64,000 nucleotides of DNA from Candidatus Nitrospira allomarina (GTDB taxonomy: Bacteria > Nitrospirota > Nitrospiria > Nitrospirales > UBA8639), in assembly GCF_032050975.1 (NCBI RefSeq), contig NZ_CP116967.1, forward strand, positions 248,001-312,000, written 5' to 3'. The position numbers were made by a program, and so were the translations under genes. The notes under the pieces are model-generated. The model saw nothing but the letters and a program-made list of their open reading frames with translations, searched no databases and was not told the DNA's origin. Below, in pieces: positions 1 through 7,769 of the stretch; positions within the stretch are counted from its first letter, which is position 1, and each line of letters starts with the position of its first letter.

Positions 1-496
1 GGGCCATCACATCATCCCGTTCTTGTTCGCTTTTCGCTAATCGAGTACCAAGCTGAGCTTCCGTGCGTTCATGATGATTGACGGCCTGACGGTGCGAAAG
101 CTGTTCTTCTCGTGCCTTTTGCAATAAGGGCTGGATCGGAAGGATCTCGGGTCCAAAGCGTTGTAGAATCACATACCGAACAGACCCATGACGGACGGCA
201 GTGGCTTCCAGGACAACGTCTTCTCCAAATAATGCCGGTTCACTCCACAAACCGGATTTCCATTGACCTGTCTCAGCTGAATCCCACCATAGCTGCGCTT
301 CATGGAGAAAATGTTGAAGAAAAAACGAATGTCCCAATAATTGGCCAGGAAACACCTCACTCCCCTGGGTCATGCCAGGAGGAGGGAACCAACTGGGCAG
401 ATCACCCACACAGTCAAAACGATCCGCTGTTTTTTTTTGGAAAATTAACGCATCAAAGACACTGAAAAGAGCGGGATCGTAGATGGAACCAGGCAT
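1..496 (-). CDS. Sensor-like protein, N-terminal part (runs off left edge)
   Basis: About 165 residues are visible, beginning at ATG 494-496 with a GGTGAG ribosome site upstream; the rest lies beyond the left edge. The first 110 residues look like a small globular sensor domain (motifs FDALIFQK and LPSWFPPPG, then SGLWSE and LEATAVRHG). They are followed by a charged helix containing LLQKAREEQLSHRQ and a heptad-like stretch. From memory, this order resembles the N-terminus of cyanobacterial sensor kinases, where a similar QKARE helix leads into the histidine-kinase H-box, but no kinase domain is visible here. It is the last gene of a four-gene minus-strand run with a GTPase, an OmpA-domain protein and a coiled-coil protein. 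The output domain (kinase, cyclase or GGDEF) cannot be decided from this window. Confidence 0.6.
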   Translation of the reverse strand, partial: MPGSIYDPALFSVFDALIFQKKTADRFDCVGDLPSWFPPPGMTQGSEVFPGQLLGHSFFLQHFLHEAQLWWDSAETGQWKSGLWSEPALFGEDVVLEATAVRHGSVRYVILQRFGPEILPIQPLLQKAREEQLSHRQAVNHHERTEAQLGTRLAKSEQERDDVMA

Positions 497-596
497 GAGT
501 CTCACCAATCTCCGCTAGCGACAAGGGGATGAGGAAATTTTGTGGAGTGTGCCCAAGAATATCTACCGGTTAACGCGTCTTTCATCCAGCCCGTCT

Positions 597-1094
597 TCAG
601 GATTTCAGCATCGCTTCAGATAACGCGGAAAACGCCGCCTCGACACCCTCACCGGTTTTTGCGCTAACCATGGACACCAGACAGGCTTTGCCACTGAGAT
701 CAGAAACCATGGGACACTCCACCACCCACTCGTCCACCAAATCATGTTTATTAAGCAGGAGGACAAAAGGAACCGGGCCGATGGTCTTCAGGGCTAATTC
801 ATGTAACCTGCATGCCACATCAACCGTTTCTTGCCTTGTTCCATCAATCACCAGAATATATCCCGATGACCCTTGCAAATATGACGCCCGAACCTTTTGG
901 AAGTCATCATCGCCATAGAGATCCCAAAGAACCAGCAGAATGTCTTGTCCGCGGACCGACAAAGATTTTTGATCGATCTTGACGCCAACAGTGGTGAGAT
1001 ATTTTTCGGAAAAAATGCCGGAGACCAATCGTTTCACCAGGCTCGTTTTCCCCACGGCAAACCCACCCAACATACAAATTTTTTTCTGAATCAC
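597..1094 (-). CDS. Small Ras/Rab-like GTPase
   Basis: A 165-residue single-domain P-loop GTPase starting at GTG 1094. All nucleotide-binding motifs are visible: P-loop GGFAVGKT (10-17), a switch I Thr near 34-35, switch II WDLYGDDDF (57-65), NKHDL (115-119) and SAKTGEGV (144-151). Size and motif order match the Ras/Rab/Arf superfamily of bacterial small GTPases (COG1100 type), not translational GTPases. The residue after the switch II Gly is Asp rather than the Gln used by Ras for hydrolysis, so an activating partner may be needed. It lies 20 bp after the OmpA-domain gene and before the sensor-like gene, so the four are probably co-transcribed. By analogy with MglA-type switches it may control localisation or assembly at the envelope; that role is inference. 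Confidence 0.85.
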   Translation of the reverse strand: MIQKKICMLGGFAVGKTSLVKRLVSGIFSEKYLTTVGVKIDQKSLSVRGQDILLVLWDLYGDDDFQKVRASYLQGSSGYILVIDGTRQETVDVACRLHELALKTIGPVPFVLLLNKHDLVDEWVVECPMVSDLSGKACLVSMVSAKTGEGVEAAFSALSEAMLKS

Positions 1095-1114
1095 GATCCG
1101 ATCCTCGCTTCCAT

Positions 1115-2887
1115 TTACCTGCGCTGGGGTACCCCGGGTTCTACGACCTTAAAGGACACGCGCCTACTTCTGGAATACCCCTTTTCTTCCCCGGCAAGAG
1201 ATGTCACATCAGGATCAACCCCATTGCCCATGGCTGACAGTTTTAATACTTGAAAGGGTGGCTCACGGAGAATTCCCAATACCTTTTTCGCTCGCATTTC
1301 ACTCAGTAAAAGATTAGTCGTTCGAGAGCCCACAGGGCTGGAATATCCCATGACAACAATGGAGGGGCTCCGACCTAACTTTATGGCTTCCTTATCCAAT
1401 TCATGGAGGATGTGTTTCACCTGTTGAATTTTATCCAATTCACCATCCGGCAAACTTCCCTGTCCTTCCATAAAGAATATGGCTTGGCCTTCCAGAGCAT
1501 TTCGAAGTGCTTCAAATTGTTTCATGTCTGTGTCTATGAGACGTTCCAAGGAAATCTCCAAAATCCCCGGGATTGCCGAGGCGGATTGCTTTACTTTGGA
1601 AATCCAGGCATGAGAGCTTTCTCCCATTAGCATGATCCGGCTCCCCTCAACGCTTACCTCCACCGATTCGGGTGGCTGTAAAACTGTCACTGCCCGCCTA
1701 CGAATCATCTCCGGAGTGAGGGCAATGAACGATTCAAAATGAAAGTCGACCGCATGGGAAGGATATCCCACCTCTTCCAGCAACCGTTCAGGGTCAATCG
1801 CCAGAGGGTCTCTCAGTCCATGGAATACTGTTCGCCCCCCTTCCTCCTGAATAGTCGTCACCACAATCCCCGGCTCGGCCCCGATGCGCTTCAATAACTC
1901 AGTCCACTGTTGATGATTGAGAGAGGCCTGATAGGCCCACCATCCCAAAAGGGCCAGAAGAAGCGCACTTAATACCCAGAATACGACCGGAAGACCTTTT
2001 CGTTTTTTCACGAATTGTGCTTGGAGACAATCTTCCAAATGAGGCCTGGTCTCTAAAAAAACAGTGGCATCGCCTTGAAAATTCTGCAGAGAATCGGAAT
2101 ATTGGGCATGAAGGGATTCAAGCGTGTTTTGAAGAAAATCCCGTAATTTTACAGGAGGGGTTCCCCGAATCACTGTGGCCAAAATAGCCCTGGCCCCCTG
2201 TTCTATCCAGACCGTCAAATCGCCTATCCTGAGCGATTCCAATCCTTCATCCTGACCTTGCTGAAACGAATCTCTCACAAAATCCTGAATGGCCGTCAAC
2301 ATGCCGGAAATGGCCGCTTCCCCCTGGCTGGAAATCCCTTCGGCCATTACATGATTGAGTAACAATCCCGTTTTTTTATGAATGAAAAATACCTGTTCCA
2401 CTCTAAATCGAAGAGTATGTAACAACACCACTTCCACAAAAGGTCTTCCCGTTTTCCAGGCCTCCCATCGCCACTGAAGTCCTTGCCAGGACATACTATA
2501 TTCCAACGTCTGGTTGAGAGATTGGAGCATTTCCCGCATTGCCCGGGAAATGGCTTTTCGAATGGCGGATCCCAGGATGGGGGCGATGGAATCACTAATA
2601 AGCTGGGGGGATTGTTTGATGGAAAGGGCCAACGCTTCTTGTGTAATCGGCAGCATTGAAGCCAATAACCGATTATCCTGCCGAGCTCGAAGTCGTATCG
2701 CATCCGGAAGGACGCGGCTCACCTCCTGCGCATCGACCACCAACGTATCGAGTCGTTGTCGTAGCCGATCTAGTTGAACCTGCTCGGGTGACAGCAACAG
2801 CCGCCGAAGGGCCGAAAAATCCTCAGACTTTCCTTTGTCATATTCCGATGGTGCCTGAGTTGGAGACGAACGACCCGTACGTTCCAT
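1115..2887 (-). CDS. OmpA C-terminal-domain membrane protein with long N-terminal cytoplasmic region
   Basis: A 590-residue protein starting at ATG 2887 with a GAAGGG site upstream. Residues 1-300 are soluble and alpha-helical with no signal peptide; the conserved-looking block is LSPEQVQLDRLRQRLD followed by a helical repeat region. One strong membrane segment lies near residues 300-320 (VFWVLSALLLALLGWWAY). The C-terminal half is periplasmic and ends in an OmpA-like peptidoglycan-binding domain (VVMGYSSPVGS, then LSEMRAKKVLGIL). The topology therefore links a cytoplasmic helical domain to peptidoglycan through one transmembrane helix. It sits between a coiled-coil gene and a Ras-like GTPase gene. 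I recall proteins with this N-terminal block beside small GTPases in cyanobacteria, but the function is not established to my knowledge. A mechanical or positional anchor is inference. Confidence 0.8.
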   Translation of the reverse strand: MERTGRSSPTQAPSEYDKGKSEDFSALRRLLLSPEQVQLDRLRQRLDTLVVDAQEVSRVLPDAIRLRARQDNRLLASMLPITQEALALSIKQSPQLISDSIAPILGSAIRKAISRAMREMLQSLNQTLEYSMSWQGLQWRWEAWKTGRPFVEVVLLHTLRFRVEQVFFIHKKTGLLLNHVMAEGISSQGEAAISGMLTAIQDFVRDSFQQGQDEGLESLRIGDLTVWIEQGARAILATVIRGTPPVKLRDFLQNTLESLHAQYSDSLQNFQGDATVFLETRPHLEDCLQAQFVKKRKGLPVVFWVLSALLLALLGWWAYQASLNHQQWTELLKRIGAEPGIVVTTIQEEGGRTVFHGLRDPLAIDPERLLEEVGYPSHAVDFHFESFIALTPEMIRRRAVTVLQPPESVEVSVEGSRIMLMGESSHAWISKVKQSASAIPGILEISLERLIDTDMKQFEALRNALEGQAIFFMEGQGSLPDGELDKIQQVKHILHELDKEAIKLGRSPSIVVMGYSSPVGSRTTNLLLSEMRAKKVLGILREPPFQVLKLSAMGNGVDPDVTSLAGEEKGYSRSRRVSFKVVEPGVPQRR

Positions 2888-3004
2888 AATTGCCCTTCAG
2901 GGGGAAGCTGACGTTTTTCTGATGGTGGGAGGGGGAAAAAATGCGTGGAATTGATCGTCTGCCTTCGTCATGGGAGCTATACCCCAAAGACCGCTATCAA
3001 GGCT

Positions 3005-3634
3005 TCATGATTGGTTCTCAGTGTCTTTAGCCCCCACTTTGAGGCGCAAGGCGACTTCCATCAACATTTCGGCCAATACTGCCCGATCGGTTTTCTCAAT
3101 CTTCAACTCATTGACCGCTTGTTGAAATTGAGATTCCATTCGGCGCATGGCCTCCTGATCCTGCTCAATCAGCTCATGCTTTTGCTTCTGCATGTCTGCG
3201 TTCATCGCCTGGAATCGATTCGAAGCATGCTCCGTTAATTCCAAAATCCGTTGACTGATTTGGGCTTCAACGGTCTTGACTGTTTGTCCCATGTCCTGAA
3301 TGGTAGAGACGCGTCGGTCCTGTTCCTGCTGTAGTTTCCCGACCAACCCCAGGATTTCCTGATTCATTTGCATTTTCAAATCCTCAACGGACTTGGAGAG
3401 GTCTTCTCGTAGCCGTCCGCTTTCCTGTAACAACCGATTCTCCAATACAGCGAATCGTTTGTCGATTTCCCGACTTTGGGCCCCGAAGAGAATATCCCGA
3501 ACTTTATCCAGGCTCCCCTCTTCCGACTGCGTTGCCCACTCCTCCTCTTGAGATGACGAATTTCCCTCAGAGGAACTTGAAACTTCATAGGCCACGTTTT
3601 TGAATGTTTTTTTTGAGGGCTCGATCACGCTCAT
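3005..3634 (-). CDS. Coiled-coil protein of the GTPase/OmpA module
   Basis: A 209-residue protein; ATG 3634 is chosen over GTG 3643 because GGAG lies 8 nt upstream of the ATG. Residues 1-45 are Ser/Glu-rich and probably disordered. Next comes a characteristic block LDKVRDILFGAQSREIDKRF, and then a long continuous coiled coil (about residues 65-190) rich in Gln, Glu and Lys. There is no signal peptide or membrane segment, so it should be cytoplasmic. It is the first gene of the minus-strand run leading into the OmpA-domain, GTPase and sensor-like genes. The KVRDILFG block is one I associate with cyanobacterial proteins encoded beside similar OmpA/GTPase genes. It may be a scaffold or effector read by the GTPase; that is inference. 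Confidence 0.75.
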   Translation of the reverse strand: MSVIEPSKKTFKNVAYEVSSSSEGNSSSQEEEWATQSEEGSLDKVRDILFGAQSREIDKRFAVLENRLLQESGRLREDLSKSVEDLKMQMNQEILGLVGKLQQEQDRRVSTIQDMGQTVKTVEAQISQRILELTEHASNRFQAMNADMQKQKHELIEQDQEAMRRMESQFQQAVNELKIEKTDRAVLAEMLMEVALRLKVGAKDTENQS

Positions 3635-3699
3635 AGTCGTCACTCCACAAGGTCGGTCAACAACTTCTACGTCTTAGGGGACACTCCTTAAGCGCCATT

Positions 3700-3728
3700 A
3701 TCCTAACATTGGTAAAAAATGGTAACAA
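3700..3728 (-). promoter_or_regulatory. Possible sigma70-type promoter for the GTPase/OmpA module
   Basis: On the minus strand a -35-like TTGTTA (3723-3728) is followed after 17 bp by TAGGAT (3700-3705), with an overlapping GATAAT. It lies about 65 bp upstream of the coiled-coil gene, the first gene of the module. The match is moderate. Confidence 0.35.
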
Positions 3729-4084
3729 GACGCCACACCCCGGCAAATGCAGAGGAAAAATTTCACCTTATAGGTGAATGTTTTGTAAAAGAGGCAAAAT
3801 CCCCTTCATTTTTTATTACAGCACAGGGATGAAACGGCCACACGTATTTGGAACACCACCTCCAATTCTCAATGAGCATTTCAATCTTAATGCATAATGA
3901 ATTCATGCACTTAAAGCAATAAATCATTAATGATCGTCTCAACAAGGACAGAGGGAATACCTACGCGTTGGAATGGCTAAACCCAAGAATCTCTCTATTG
4001 ATGTAACGCGAGGAATACAAACACGATATAGGGGAATGGGGATAAAAAGTTTAGTAAGGGCAGGAAGTTTGATTGGCCTTTTTA
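3729..4084. other. Gene-free, AT-rich spacer
   Basis: About 350 bases separate the GTPase/OmpA module from the small acidic-protein gene. It is AT-rich with several A and T runs and only a short implausible ORF near 3763-3945 that lacks a ribosome site. Apart from the promoter candidate at its left side I see no RNA gene, repeat or clear terminator. Confidence 0.5.
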
Positions 4085-4297
4085 CTAATCTTTTTCGGGT
4101 TCGGCATTTCCATGTTTATGCGTGACTCGATCTTCGTCAAACAGATCGGCCATTTCTTGAGCCATCACATCATTATCATGCGGGAGAGACACAACGGACA
4201 ATTCTTTTTTTATTTTTTTTGGAGAGACAACCTTGGGATCCTCGGCATCGTTAAGTTTAGAATCGTTGGGTTCTTCGGGCGTGTTATCGTGATTCAT
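4085..4297 (-). CDS. Small acidic hydrophilic protein, unknown function
   Basis: A 70-residue ORF starting at ATG 4297 with a good AGGAG site 9 nt upstream, which is the main reason to accept it. It is rich in Asp, Glu, Asn and Pro, with a basic patch (SPKKIKKE) in the middle and a His/Glu-rich tail. There is no signal peptide, membrane segment or cysteine. It lies 23 bp downstream of the zinc-ribbon gene and is probably co-transcribed with it. I do not recognise a family; the composition suggests a disordered protein. Confidence 0.55.
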   Translation of the reverse strand: MNHDNTPEEPNDSKLNDAEDPKVVSPKKIKKELSVVSLPHDNDVMAQEMADLFDEDRVTHKHGNAEPEKD

Positions 4298-4320
4298 GAT
4301 GACATTCTCCTCTACAATGT

Positions 4321-4680
4321 TTACTCAAACGATTCCAAATGGGACCGCTCAGGAAACTTAAGCTGACAACTGGGACAGGTCACAAAATAAACCGATTCAC
4401 GAACCGAAAGCACCGCTCTAAAATCCAGGGACACTCCGCGATGCCGACAAGATGGGCATGGAATTTCCTTCAGATGATAGGGGATATCCGGCTGTGTTTG
4501 TACATAAAACTCCATATCGGTATGGACGGGAAACATATAGTGGCACCCAATACAAATCGCTTTCCATTCGCCGTCTTCCGTTGCTGTCCTGGAGTCGATT
4601 CCAAAACGGTTGGCTTTACAAATAGGACACTTCACCTCCCCTAACCGTTCTTCAATTTGTTTGATGCTTAATTGTGTCAT
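4321..4680 (-). CDS. Double zinc-ribbon protein, unknown function
   Basis: A 119-residue cytoplasmic protein starting at ATG 4680 with AAGGAAG close upstream. It carries two copies of a zinc-ribbon module: CPIC near 18-21 paired with CIGC near 43-46, and CPSC near 74-77 paired with CPSC near 101-104. Each pair is separated by about 23-27 residues, as expected for a four-Cys rubredoxin-like knuckle fold. The two halves look like an internal duplication. Its start overlaps the stop of the preceding small ORF (ATGA), and an acidic-protein gene follows. The family is not recognised; nucleic-acid or protein binding is possible but not shown. Confidence 0.7.
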   Translation of the reverse strand: MTQLSIKQIEERLGEVKCPICKANRFGIDSRTATEDGEWKAICIGCHYMFPVHTDMEFYVQTQPDIPYHLKEIPCPSCRHRGVSLDFRAVLSVRESVYFVTCPSCQLKFPERSHLESFE

Positions 4681-4922
4681 GCTTCTTCCTTATCCACGCT
4701 ATTGAGCACAGGTCCCGCTCTAAAGTATAGGCTTCTTCCCAGAGATCCCGCAACCAAACACTCCAGATCCTCTTCACAGGCCAGGGCTTCCCGTTCAGAG
4801 GTTGGCTCAATCCCATCTGAACATCCATCACCCGGGGGGTTATGGCTTGACCTAATGGATACCTCACCAAAAAAACATGGCAATACCCAGTGCCACTTCC
4901 AACAAACTGTTGCAAGACTCAA
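4677..4922 (-). CDS. Doubtful small ORF, possibly frameshifted
   Basis: An 81-codon ORF from TTG 4922 whose TGA overlaps the ATG of the zinc-ribbon gene. That overlap is typical of translational coupling and is the main argument that it is real. The C-terminal half (from about SEREALACEEDLECLV) reads like protein. In the N-terminal half another frame (TTG 4915) reads more like protein (GYCHVFLVRYPLGQAITPRV). This raises the possibility of an indel near the C/G runs at 4830-4840 or the seven-A run at 4869-4875. No family is recognised. Confidence 0.3.
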   Translation of the reverse strand: MSLATVCWKWHWVLPCFFGEVSIRSSHNPPGDGCSDGIEPTSEREALACEEDLECLVAGSLGRSLYFRAGPVLNSVDKEEA

Positions 4923-5290
4923 AAATTTTCTGAGAGCTTATCGGGATCAAAATTTTTACGAGCTTTTATGGGCGACGGAGGATAACCCAAATGGCCGGTC
5001 CAGACCTGCCCTGAGGCCCCTTGAAGGGAAGACCGTTGCCGCCTGGACTGGTGGAGCATACCGAGAAGTACGTGAGTATGGCCAAGAGGCGGCCTGCTTT
5101 CGCGTTGGCGAGTCGAAGTGCTTCAGCGTGTAGACGGGAGGCCGCGCCGGCGAACGCAGGGAACGCCGCTGAAGGGCTTTTTCAACACCCTGCTAATCTG
5201 ATACAACCTTCCAGGCCTAAGGAAAACCTGACCAACGCACGCTCAACCCTTTTATATTCCTCACATTATCACCCTACACTATCACCCTCT
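4923..5290. repeat. Gene-free stretch with repeat-like GC-rich core
   Basis: There is no convincing gene in these 368 bases. The core (about 4975-5210) is GC-rich and differs from the AT-rich left flank. It contains an exact 8-bp inverted repeat (cttcagcg 5121-5128 against cgctgaag 5167-5174) and ends in a motif (gctttttcaacaccctgc) that I associate with dispersed intergenic repeats in related genomes. Only one copy lies in this window, so repeat status is unproven. Just before mutM the 9-mer tatcaccct occurs twice in tandem (about 5266-5288). Confidence 0.35.
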
Positions 5291-6121
5291 ATGCCCGAGC
5301 TCCCTGAAGTCGAAGTCATCCTCAACCATCTGAACCGCCATGTCCTGGGTGGGAACATTTCAACATTCACCATCCACCGTTCGGATATTGTGCGCACCGG
5401 ACACGACCTCATCCCCTGGTTTCAGCGTTCCACGATCACCCATATCGCCCGGAAGGGCAAATGTCTCATCTTTACCTGCCATCGAGCCAACGAAATCCGG
5501 TATCTGCTTTCGGAGCAGGGAATGACCGGACTCTGGTTTTTCAATCCTGCCTTGGCCTCAACTCCTCAACACATCCATTGCCGCATTGAGATTTCCGGAG
5601 CTGCGGCCACTGAACTGCATTACTGGAATCCTCGACGGTTTGGCCGGCTCTGGCTGTTCACCCCACCGGAATTGGAAGCCTTCATGCATCGCCGATTCGG
5701 TGCTGACGCCATGGATATTGGTGCACAATCCTTTATCCAGCTCATTCAAAGCTGTCGAGGCAGGCTGAAACCCTTTCTTCTCGATCAACATCGGCTCGCG
5801 GGTATTGGAAACATTTATGTCAATGAAATCCTCTTTCGGGCCAGGGTGCACCCACAAGCTCGCGGCTATCGGCTGGGGGCCTCAGCCTGTCAACGGCTTT
5901 ATGACACCATGCATACCGTATTAGGTGAAGCCATTGCCGCTGGAGGGTCCTCCATCAGAGATTTTCGTGCTCCGGATGGTTCGTATGGACGGTTCCAGCA
6001 AGCGCACCAGATATATCAGAAGGCAGGATTGCCTTGCTTGCATGGATGCCCCACTCTGATTACCCGCTTGCAAAGTGAACGCAGCTCGTTCTTTTGTTCG
6101 ATCTGCCAAAAGAGACGGTAG
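5291..6121 (+). CDS. mutM: Formamidopyrimidine-DNA glycosylase
   Basis: A 276-residue base-excision repair enzyme that removes 8-oxoguanine and formamidopyrimidines and cuts the abasic strand. The start is fixed by MPELPEVE, whose Pro (residue 2 before Met removal) is the catalytic nucleophile; the open frame extends to 5021 but the extra sequence is not protein-like. RKGKCL near residue 57 supplies the conserved Lys. The C-terminal zinc finger is present with shifted spacing (C-x3-C-x15-C-x2-C instead of C-x2-C-x16-C-x2-C). There is no Shine-Dalgarno sequence before the ATG; instead there is a tandem tatcaccct repeat, so initiation may be weak or leaderless. It is followed by phoH, ybeY and ftsY on the same strand. 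Confidence 0.95.
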   Translation: MPELPEVEVILNHLNRHVLGGNISTFTIHRSDIVRTGHDLIPWFQRSTITHIARKGKCLIFTCHRANEIRYLLSEQGMTGLWFFNPALASTPQHIHCRIEISGAAATELHYWNPRRFGRLWLFTPPELEAFMHRRFGADAMDIGAQSFIQLIQSCRGRLKPFLLDQHRLAGIGNIYVNEILFRARVHPQARGYRLGASACQRLYDTMHTVLGEAIAAGGSSIRDFRAPDGSYGRFQQAHQIYQKAGLPCLHGCPTLITRLQSERSSFFCSICQKRR

Positions 6122-6214
6122 CCTCCAATTTCGTTCCTTGAGCCAAACTGAAACCTTTGCTAGAATCAAGTATCAGTTTAATGGCGGCTAACCGGAGGTT
6201 GAGTCGAATACGAC

Positions 6215-7261
6215 GTGCGAAAAATTAAACTACGAGAAGGGGTCGATTTAGCCAATCTTTTCGGCCCGCACGATCTGCACCTCAAAATGATCGAAGGGGA
6301 GCTCCAGGTGCGAATGGCAGCCAGGGGCGATGAAATTACCCTTCATGGTCAACCGGAGTCAGTTCTGCGGGCCGAACATATTTTGCGGGAGTTGGCTGAT
6401 TGGACCCGAACCTATTACGAATTGAAACCCGACGATATTTCACGAGCCATTCTGGCAACAGAAGAAAAACGAGATACCCCACTCAAACCCTATACCGTTT
6501 CGGCAAGCGCGCTTCCGACAAAAAAAGGGAATGTCAATCCGAAAACTCCCAATCAACAGGCCTATCTGGAAGCCATTAACAAGTCAGATCTCGTCATAGC
6601 CATTGGCCCCGCCGGGACCGGGAAAACCTATTTGGCGATGGCCATGGCCCTTGCCGCTCTCACGCATAAACAAGTCAGTCGCATCATTCTCGCACGGCCG
6701 GCCGTGGAAGCAGGGGAACATCTCGGCTTTCTTCCGGGCGACCTCTTTGCCAAAGTGCACCCCTACTTACGTCCATTGTACGATGCATTGTACACCATGA
6801 TGGATATTGATCGGGCCAATCGGCTCATTGAACGTGGCGAAATTGAAATCGCCCCGCTGGCGTTCATGCGGGGACGAACGCTGGACGATGCCTTTGTCAT
6901 TCTGGATGAAGCCCAAAACGCCACCACCGAACAAATGAAAATGTTTTTGACGAGACTCGGACTGAATTCCAAGGCCATTGTGACCGGGGATATCACCCAA
7001 ATTGATCTCCCCGATTCACAGAAATCCGGATTGGCGCAAATTGCTGACATTCTCCTCAATATTGACGGAATTCAATTTGTGTATTTTTCCGAACAAGATG
7101 TGGTCCGGCATCGATTGGTCAAAGAAATTATCAAAGCGTACGATCGGTTTGAACACCAACTGTCCAATAACAGCCCGCACAACATATCACCCGGCCATTC
7201 GACCGCATCTCCCGGAATTCATTCAAAATCAGACTCCAACGGCGAGAGGCCGACGCGGTAA
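6215..7261 (+). CDS. ybeZ: PhoH-like ATPase (YbeZ type)
   Basis: A 348-residue PhoH family protein starting at GTG 6215, with GGAGG about 15 nt upstream. Residues 1-90 form a KH-like RNA-binding domain. The P-loop GPAGTGKT is at 131-138 and Walker B VILDEAQN at 228-235; the C-terminal tail is Ser/His-rich. Family members are RNA-associated ATPases or helicases that work with YbeY in rRNA metabolism. Here ybeY follows after only 6 bp, the standard bacterial pairing, so the two are almost certainly co-transcribed. Sequence and context agree, and no unusual residues are seen in the ATPase core. Confidence 0.93.
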   Translation: MRKIKLREGVDLANLFGPHDLHLKMIEGELQVRMAARGDEITLHGQPESVLRAEHILRELADWTRTYYELKPDDISRAILATEEKRDTPLKPYTVSASALPTKKGNVNPKTPNQQAYLEAINKSDLVIAIGPAGTGKTYLAMAMALAALTHKQVSRIILARPAVEAGEHLGFLPGDLFAKVHPYLRPLYDALYTMMDIDRANRLIERGEIEIAPLAFMRGRTLDDAFVILDEAQNATTEQMKMFLTRLGLNSKAIVTGDITQIDLPDSQKSGLAQIADILLNIDGIQFVYFSEQDVVRHRLVKEIIKAYDRFEHQLSNNSPHNISPGHSTASPGIHSKSDSNGERPTR

Positions 7262-7267
7262 CACCGG

Positions 7268-7720
7268 ATGGCTGTGTGGCTTCGTTCTCACCTCCGGCGA
7301 GTATCCGTTCGCCACAAAACTGTGTGCCGACTGACACAAGCCGTGTTACAACAGGCAGGGTATCCTTCGGCTGATCTGAGTCTCACCTTCGTCGGCAAGG
7401 CTCGCATGCAGACACTCAACCGAACGTATCGGCAGCGGGACTATGCGACCGATGTGCTAGCCTTCCCCATGCAGGATGCCTTACAGTCGCCACTGGCCTT
7501 CGTGGGTGATGTCGTGATTTGTCTTCCCGTGGCACTGGCTCAAGCTCCACGGTTTGGCAACACCGCCGATGAGGAAATCCTGCGTTTACTCATTCATGGC
7601 ACCCTTCATCTGCTGGGATATGACCATGAAACAACCGAACGGGAAGCCAAACGGATGACGCGAAAAGAACGCACGATTTTCGGTCGCCTTTCTGCGCCGG
7701 CACTCCGTCTTCTTGCATAA
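7268..7720 (+). CDS. ybeY: Endoribonuclease YbeY (16S rRNA maturation)
   Basis: A 150-residue metal-dependent endoribonuclease needed for 16S rRNA 3'-end maturation and ribosome quality control. The diagnostic zinc motif HGTLHLLGYDH spans 110-120, giving His110, His114 and His120 as ligands. The DVLAFP block typical of the family is upstream, near residue 62. The ATG start lies 6 bp after the ybeZ stop, so translation is likely coupled. Its length is normal. It is followed 49 bp later by ftsY, which suggests one transcript from ybeZ through ftsY. Confidence 0.95.
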   Translation: MAVWLRSHLRRVSVRHKTVCRLTQAVLQQAGYPSADLSLTFVGKARMQTLNRTYRQRDYATDVLAFPMQDALQSPLAFVGDVVICLPVALAQAPRFGNTADEEILRLLIHGTLHLLGYDHETTEREAKRMTRKERTIFGRLSAPALRLLA

Positions 7721-7769
7721 TAAAAAGCCATGCATCACTTATTTGTCGTAATCGTCGGAAAGATCATTT

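Noticed and set aside
5021..5290. N-terminal extension of MutM
   Set aside because: MutM needs Pro directly after the initiator Met as its nucleophile, which fixes the start at 5291.
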